Part shown: piece after piece, positions 63,101-64,000 of the stretch | How positions within the stretch are numbered: the first letter of the stretch is position 1 | Layout of the letters: each line of letters opens with the position of its first letter | Origin: Flavobacterium sp. SUN046 | GTDB taxonomy: Bacteria > Bacteroidota > Bacteroidia > Flavobacteriales > Flavobacteriaceae | Direction of reading: 5' to 3' | DNA length: 64,000 bases | NCBI RefSeq assembly: GCF_028867965.1 | Contig: NZ_JAPQNT010000006.1 | Span: 164,274 to 228,273 of the forward strand | Notes under the pieces: model-generated | The model's database searches: none | Told to the model about the DNA's origin: nothing | Seen by the model: only the letters and a program-made list of their open reading frames with translations | Position numbers and translations under genes: made by a program

Positions 63101-64000
63101 AATGTTTTAACTGCTAACGGAAATGGTCCTGATACTTTAAATGGTACTCCTGTTACTATTGCTCAAGTAAACTTGACAGTAGTAACTCCTGCAGTTGCTA
63201 TTGGTGGTGCTCCAGTTCCTGTGGTTAACACTACAACTGGTCAGATTTCTGTTCCTGCTGGAACGCCTGCTGGAACTTATACTATCACCTACCAAATTTG
63301 TGAAAAATTAAACCCAACTAATTGCGATACAGCTGTAGTAACTATTACTGTAGCAACTCCAATTATTGATGCGGTTAATGATGCTGGTGCTTCAGTTATT
63401 GGTGCTGCTGGTGGTCAATCTCTTGCTAATGTTCTTGTAAACGATACTTTAAACGGTGCTGGAGCTACTCTAGCTACTGTTAACCTTACTCAAATTTCAA
63501 CTACCAATGCTGGTGTGACTTTAAACACGGCTACTGGCTCTGTAAATGTTGCGCCTGGAACGCCTTCTGGAAATTATGTAGTAACGTACCAAATATGTGA
63601 AAAGTTAAATCCAACTAATTGTGATACCGCTACAGTTACTGTTACCGTTACTAATGCTGTTATTGACGCTGTAAACGATACTGTTGCTGGTGGAAATGGA
63701 ACAACTGGTAATCCAAATGCTGGAAATGTTTTAACTGCTAACGGAAATGGTCCTGATACTTTAAATGGTGCTGCTGTAACTATTGCTCAAGTGAACTTAA
63801 CAGTAGTAACTCCTGCTATTGCTATTGGTGTTGCTCCAGTTCCTGTGGTTGACACTACAACTGGTCAGATTTCTGTGCCTGCTGGAACGCCTGCTGGAAC
63901 TTATACTATCACCTACCAAATTTGTGAAAAATTAAACCCAACTAATTGCGATACAGCTGTAGTAACTATTACTGTAGCAACTCCAATTATTGATGCCGTT
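60128..64000 (+). CDS. Giant secreted multi-domain repeat protein (partial, runs off the window)
   Basis: Open for 1,291 codons from the ATG at 60128 to the window end. A signal peptide (MQTTTLLKNLNKLKLIFSLF... cut near VFAEG) is followed by an N-terminal globular region of about 480 residues and then three DUF11 modules (about 515-634, 635-752 and 753-870, with ADLAVVKVASNMSPIIGTN style starts). From residue 872 on it alternates two other modules of 99 and 109 residues, each ending in the Cys pair ICEKLNPTNCDTA. Such proteins are surface adhesins or gliding-associated filaments in Bacteroidota. A C-terminal T9SS signal is expected but lies outside. Composition is rich in Thr, Asn and Val. 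Confidence 0.88.
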   Translation, partial: MQTTTLLKNLNKLKLIFSLFIVLISTSVFAEGTPTLSPNAANITAVLVAPDLASGSYFNAGDDNRIYFNIANAATERMYFGFDWRGYSVGVPARLNNLYYRIKNPSGTVVMSGLWNNVAGSAGSIDTHAQALAGPNIGGVTTGYSPLTFSPTVSGEHWIEFYRSNDGGVTALSTSSDRAVGALFDMTVATTLGIKKNGRVHSDKWGFVAVDSNYGNLVTANSEPNFYVYTADQVVLFVDFRPGFQPIAWNLAVNNYGVNPIGAFNITRKSINTAIVPALSNGYKVFLNNPDPLLYPIASLPVAPTFLNPAISNCGPFSINYNISNPGDVRLVIDLNGVPGYQALSADVILEAYGVPAGNNSFLWDGLNGLGVVVPDGANMTLTLNYLAGRFNLPMYDAELNKNGFNVQSIAPTAISNSQMFWDDSGLTSVGTDCTDANNNTTGTGLNNSLNGTPSPTRAWSGNGNLSNVIPAPAVGANETDGITCNDFGNGRLLNTWGWGLTSASVSTIVYKGCSDLRVVKTVSNATPNVGTNVTFTITASNLGISNEPNAVATDILPTGYTLVSATPSVGTYNNLTGVWAIGAFANGATATLNIIATVNIAGIYSNTATITGVNSDPNLANNTSTSTPVPNPLADLSVIKIVNNSTPNVGSNVTFTITATNNGPSLATGVTVNDAIPTGYTLVSATPSTGTWTSPNWTIGNLGISASTTMTVVATVKATGIYANTATISGSQTDPNPSNNSSTSTPVPVPLADLAVVKVASNMSPIIGTNVTFTITASNNGPSNATGVTVNDAIPAGYTIVSVTPSTGTWTSPNWTIGNLNNGSNATLTIVAKVNPSGSYSNTATINGSQSDPNLSNNTSTSVPVPVNSIIDARDDNGILINGFIGGQSVANVLINDFVNGVPATTSNVILTQISTTNAGVTLNTATGSVNVAPGTPAGTYTLTYQICEVLNPTNCDTAIVTVPVGAASIDAVNDTVAGGNGTTGNPNAGNVLTANGNGPDTLNGTPVTIAQVNLTVVTPAVAIGGAPVPVVNTTTGQISVPAGTPAGTYTITYQICEKLNPTNCDTAVVTITVATPIIDAVNDAGASVIGAAGGQSLANVLVNDTLNGAGATLATVNLTQISTTNAGVTLNTATGSVNVAPGTPSGNYVVTYQICEKLNPTNCDTATVTVTVTNAVIDAVNDTVAGGNGTTGNPNAGNVLTANGNGPDTLNGAAVTIAQVNLTVVTPAIAIGVAPVPVVDTTTGQISVPAGTPAGTYTITYQICEKLNPTNCDTAVVTITVATPIIDAV
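61670..62737 (+). repeat. Three tandem DUF11 modules
   Basis: Modules at 61670-62029 (120 residues), 62030-62383 (118) and 62384-62737 (118). Each starts with SDL/ADL..V/VK, contains VGTNVTFTITASNNGPS and WTIGNL, and ends in DPNxxNNTSTSTPVP. Modules two and three are the most alike. Confidence 0.85.
62741..64000 (+). repeat. Alternating A/B modules of the giant repeat protein
   Basis: A modules of exactly 297 bases at 62741-63037 and 63365-63661, and B modules of exactly 327 bases at 63038-63364 and 63662-63988; a third A module begins at 63989. The two B copies differ at 11 of 327 bases by my count (5 residue changes). The A copies are more diverged but share ISTTNAGVTLNTATGSVNVAPGTP. The unit is therefore a 624-base A+B superrepeat. 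Confidence 0.9.

Noticed and set aside
61670..64000. CRISPR array or satellite
   Set aside because: The repeated units are about 300-360 bases, coding, and keep one reading frame; no short repeat/spacer pattern.
1..64000. tRNA, rRNA, prophage or complete insertion sequence
   Set aside because: I looked for cloverleaf-like segments, transposase motifs and phage structural genes and saw none that stand up; small RNAs cannot be excluded by eye.

Overview
The window is chromosomal DNA from a member of the Flavobacteriaceae (Bacteroidota), most like Flavobacterium or a close relative. The basis is low GC (about one third), many copies of the Bacteroidota -7 promoter box TAnnTTTG close to start codons, weak Shine-Dalgarno signals, the Bacteroidota-typical lpxC-fabZ fusion and fused 2-oxoacid dehydrogenase E1, and a porX gene (type IX secretion regulator). 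I see no rRNA, tRNA, CRISPR array, prophage or complete insertion sequence.

Layout. 1-8.6 kb: a helicase cut by the window edge, DUF6155 and DUF3817 proteins, a MscS channel, a thioesterase, an OmpA-type porin and a two-component system. 8.8-16.2 kb: an LTA-synthase-like sulfatase, two coupled exported proteins, a VWA-like membrane protein and a four-helix-bundle gene bracketed by inverted repeats. 16.3-25.4 kb: fabG, sucD and a lipid A operon (lpxD, lpxC/fabZ, lpxA, efp, an LpxD paralogue, an NTF2-like gene), then an HD-domain phosphohydrolase. 25.5-29.5 kb: an exported archaemetzincin, small genes of unknown role and the fused E1.

29.7-40.75 kb: an aromatic-acid catabolic cluster, the most distinctive region. 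In order it holds a flavin reductase, an FAD monooxygenase fused to an Old Yellow Enzyme domain, an aryl-CoA ligase, a membrane-anchored FMN glutamate-synthase-domain protein, a 4HBT thioesterase, a nitrilase-superfamily hydrolase, a gentisate-dioxygenase-like cupin, a 59-aa membrane protein, an FAH-family hydrolase, maleate cis-trans isomerase and a 39-aa protein. I infer a hybrid route: anthranilate (or salicylate) to aryl-CoA, 5-hydroxylation, thioester release, cleavage of the 5-hydroxy acid, then pyruvate plus maleamate or maleate, and finally fumarate. Several gene gaps are filled by different short repeats or hairpins, and one repeat lies in frame inside the monooxygenase/OYE gene.

40.8-50.1 kb: M13 peptidase, class A beta-lactamase-like protein, porX, tsaE, alanine dehydrogenase, DUF4258 and DUF3592-like genes and a cysteine-synthase-family enzyme. 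50.2-59.7 kb: S9 peptidase, YbaB, threonine aldolase, prfB with a programmed +1 frameshift, a prolyl-iminopeptidase-like lipoprotein, ppx/gppA, ppk1 and a SixA-like phosphatase. 60.1-64 kb: the first 1,291 codons of a giant secreted repeat protein with three DUF11 modules followed by alternating 99- and 109-residue modules, running off the window.
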